Source: an uncultured Bacteroidota bacterium (GTDB lineage Bacteria > Bacteroidota > Bacteroidia > Bacteroidales > P3). Taken from it: a stretch of DNA of 51,737 nucleotides. The notes beneath the pieces were generated by a model. The model saw only the letters and a list, made by a program, of their open reading frames with translations. It was not told where the DNA came from and ran no database searches. The stretch covers positions 1-51,737 of the forward strand of contig CACYKY010000015.1 of the NCBI GenBank assembly GCA_902775135.1. The letters run 5' to 3'. Shown piece after piece: positions 50,953 through 51,737 of this stretch. The position numbers were made by a program, and so were the translations under genes. How positions within the stretch are numbered: position 1 is the stretch's first letter; each line of letters begins with the position of its first letter.

Positions 50953-51248
50953 ACCTCCTCCGCCTCCGGCTCCTCCTCCATCGGCTTAGCCTTCAATCCG
51001 TCAAGCCGCGTGTACCATTTGTCCAGGTACTTGTTGCAGCGTATCACGAAGTCCACTTCCACCTGCTGCCCCATCTTGAGCAGCTTGGTCTGTTTCGTCT
51101 TCCGCTCGCCCATGAATTCAACGGCCAGCGTCATGGGTTCCAGGCCCAAGGTCTCCAAAACGATGGTCTGCTTTTCCCAGTCGTTCCCATTGTCGGAGGT
51201 TCCCGATATGATCGGGCAAATCTCAATTACTCTTGCAAATGTTTTCAT
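50949..51248 (-). CDS. DUF3127 domain protein
   Basis: A 99-residue small protein: beta-rich core (1-80, ICPIISGTSDNGNDWEKQTIVLET then QTKLLKMGQQVEVDFVIRCN) and an acidic tail (MEEEPEAEEV). DUF3127 proteins are OB-fold-like and occur in phages and conjugative elements of Bacteroidota, where a single-strand DNA-binding role has been suggested. The acidic C-terminus is also a trait of SSB proteins. Its stop codon lies in the ATTCGGTTAG repeat. It overlaps the upstream gene by ATGA (51245-51248). Confidence 0.8.
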   Translation of the reverse strand: MKTFARVIEICPIISGTSDNGNDWEKQTIVLETLGLEPMTLAVEFMGERKTKQTKLLKMGQQVEVDFVIRCNKYLDKWYTRLDGLKAKPMEEEPEAEEV

Positions 51249-51737
51249 CTCTTGATCTTTTTAAAGTTAGTATATGCTTTTGTGTTCCTACTGCCCACTC
51301 GCCCCTCTTCAGCCTCTATAACACCCAGCAGTCGCCATCTATACAATACCGTTCGCGCTGGTGAATTTATACCCATGGCGAGAAGCAGTTGTTCTACATC
51401 AGCCCGCGTGAAGGTGTCCTTCAGTTGTTTATACACATCCTCAAAGGCGTTCACGTTGCTCCCCGTCCCCTGGATGTTGAAGCGAAGCAGGTGCTGGTTC
51501 AGCATATTGTTGGCCACCCAGATGGCAAAACTCGACACGTTCCTGCGGATGGTGGGGGTGACTTTCTTGCCTCCATAGAGGAAGTGCGCCAGCATGCCGG
51601 CACGGAATCCCACCACGGCGGCACGCCTGCAGAAGACATCTCTCGTACGGTCATCCTGATTCACGGCCTCTATCTGCTGGGCCTTGATCCATTTCTCCAG
51701 CTCCTTGTTCAGGTAGTCGAGGTTCAGCACATGTTCC
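51245..51737 (-). CDS. C-terminal part of a mobile-element protein (DUF3987/primase-helicase-like), cut by the window edge
   Basis: The frame is open to the window edge with no required start, so this is at least 164 residues of a longer protein. The segment RAAVVGFRAGMLAHFLYGG, then FAIWVANNMLNQHLLRF, resembles the C-terminal region of DUF3987-type primase-helicase proteins of Bacteroidota phages and integrated elements. The last 60 residues (FTRADVEQLLLAMGINSPARTVLYRWRLLGVI) look like a winged-helix domain. Coupled by ATGA to the DUF3127 gene. The family call is from memory and moderate. Confidence 0.5.
   Translation of the reverse strand, partial: EHVLNLDYLNKELEKWIKAQQIEAVNQDDRTRDVFCRRAAVVGFRAGMLAHFLYGGKKVTPTIRRNVSSFAIWVANNMLNQHLLRFNIQGTGSNVNAFEDVYKQLKDTFTRADVEQLLLAMGINSPARTVLYRWRLLGVIEAEEGRVGSRNTKAYTNFKKIKR

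Overview
The window is chromosomal DNA from a member of the Bacteroidota, most likely the order Bacteroidales. The evidence is a type IX secretion system (T9SS) cargo protein with a Por-secretion tail, a PorW/SprE-like lipoprotein, an RprY-type regulator, DUF6266, DUF4199 and DUF3127 proteins, a kinase-RapZ fusion, and several Bacteroidota-type promoters (TTTG about 19 nt from TAnnTTTG). Coding DNA is GC-rich and many spacers are AT-rich and repetitive. Nearly all genes lie on the minus strand; only three protein genes (117, 16036, 32429) lie on the plus strand.

Layout. 1-4.6 kb: a DUF6266 gene, then on the minus strand a CtpA-like protease and the two-step agmatine-to-putrescine pathway (aguA, aguB). 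4.6-11.4 kb: an S9 peptidase lipoprotein, a MORN protein coupled to a lipoprotein, a metallo-hydrolase coupled to a glycosyltransferase, an orphan OmpR-type regulator and a cyclophilin. 11.6-16.6 kb: two paralogous seven-helix membrane proteins (one with an AraC-type DNA-binding domain), ispG and three small proteins. 16.6-22.5 kb: a tightly coupled operon read leftward: TonB-domain lipoprotein, TrmH-type methyltransferase, C_GCAxxG_C_C protein, secreted protein, HD hydrolase, mpl. 22.6-26.7 kb: sufB without sufC/sufD, a MATE exporter and an HtrA-like protease. 27-32.3 kb: a 1769-residue T9SS cargo. 32.4-37 kb: RsmI-like methyltransferase, topB, prmA, truA and tRNA-Glu(CTC). 37.1-50.3 kb: kinase-RapZ fusion, bactofilin, PorW/SprE-like lipoprotein, ychF, glycosyltransferase, DUF4199 protein, AsmA-like protein, small lipoprotein, hpt, SUMF1-like protein, pyrE. 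50.3-50.9 kb: a gene-free block of repeats. The right edge holds two genes of mobile-element character.

The most striking signal is not a gene. The spacers are built from several unrelated families of short tandem repeats, mostly with a 7-nt period (AATTGAA, CCACTTT, TTTAAGG, TTAATAG, TTAACTC, AGTTTTA and others), plus 8-, 9-, 10-, 32- and 55-nt repeats. These tracts also enter genes. They encode the signal-peptide cores of the CtpA-like protease and the PorW/SprE-like lipoprotein, an internal loop of IspG, and segments of Mpl, the HD hydrolase and the RsmI-like enzyme. They also supply the stop codons of aguA, trmH, the HtrA-like protease, porW and ychF. Heptamer types that are open in all frames occur inside genes, while types that contain stop codons sit at gene ends. 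A change of one unit inside a gene shifts the frame, so at least the protease and porW tracts are candidate contingency loci. This is inferred from one sequence; population data would be needed to show variation.
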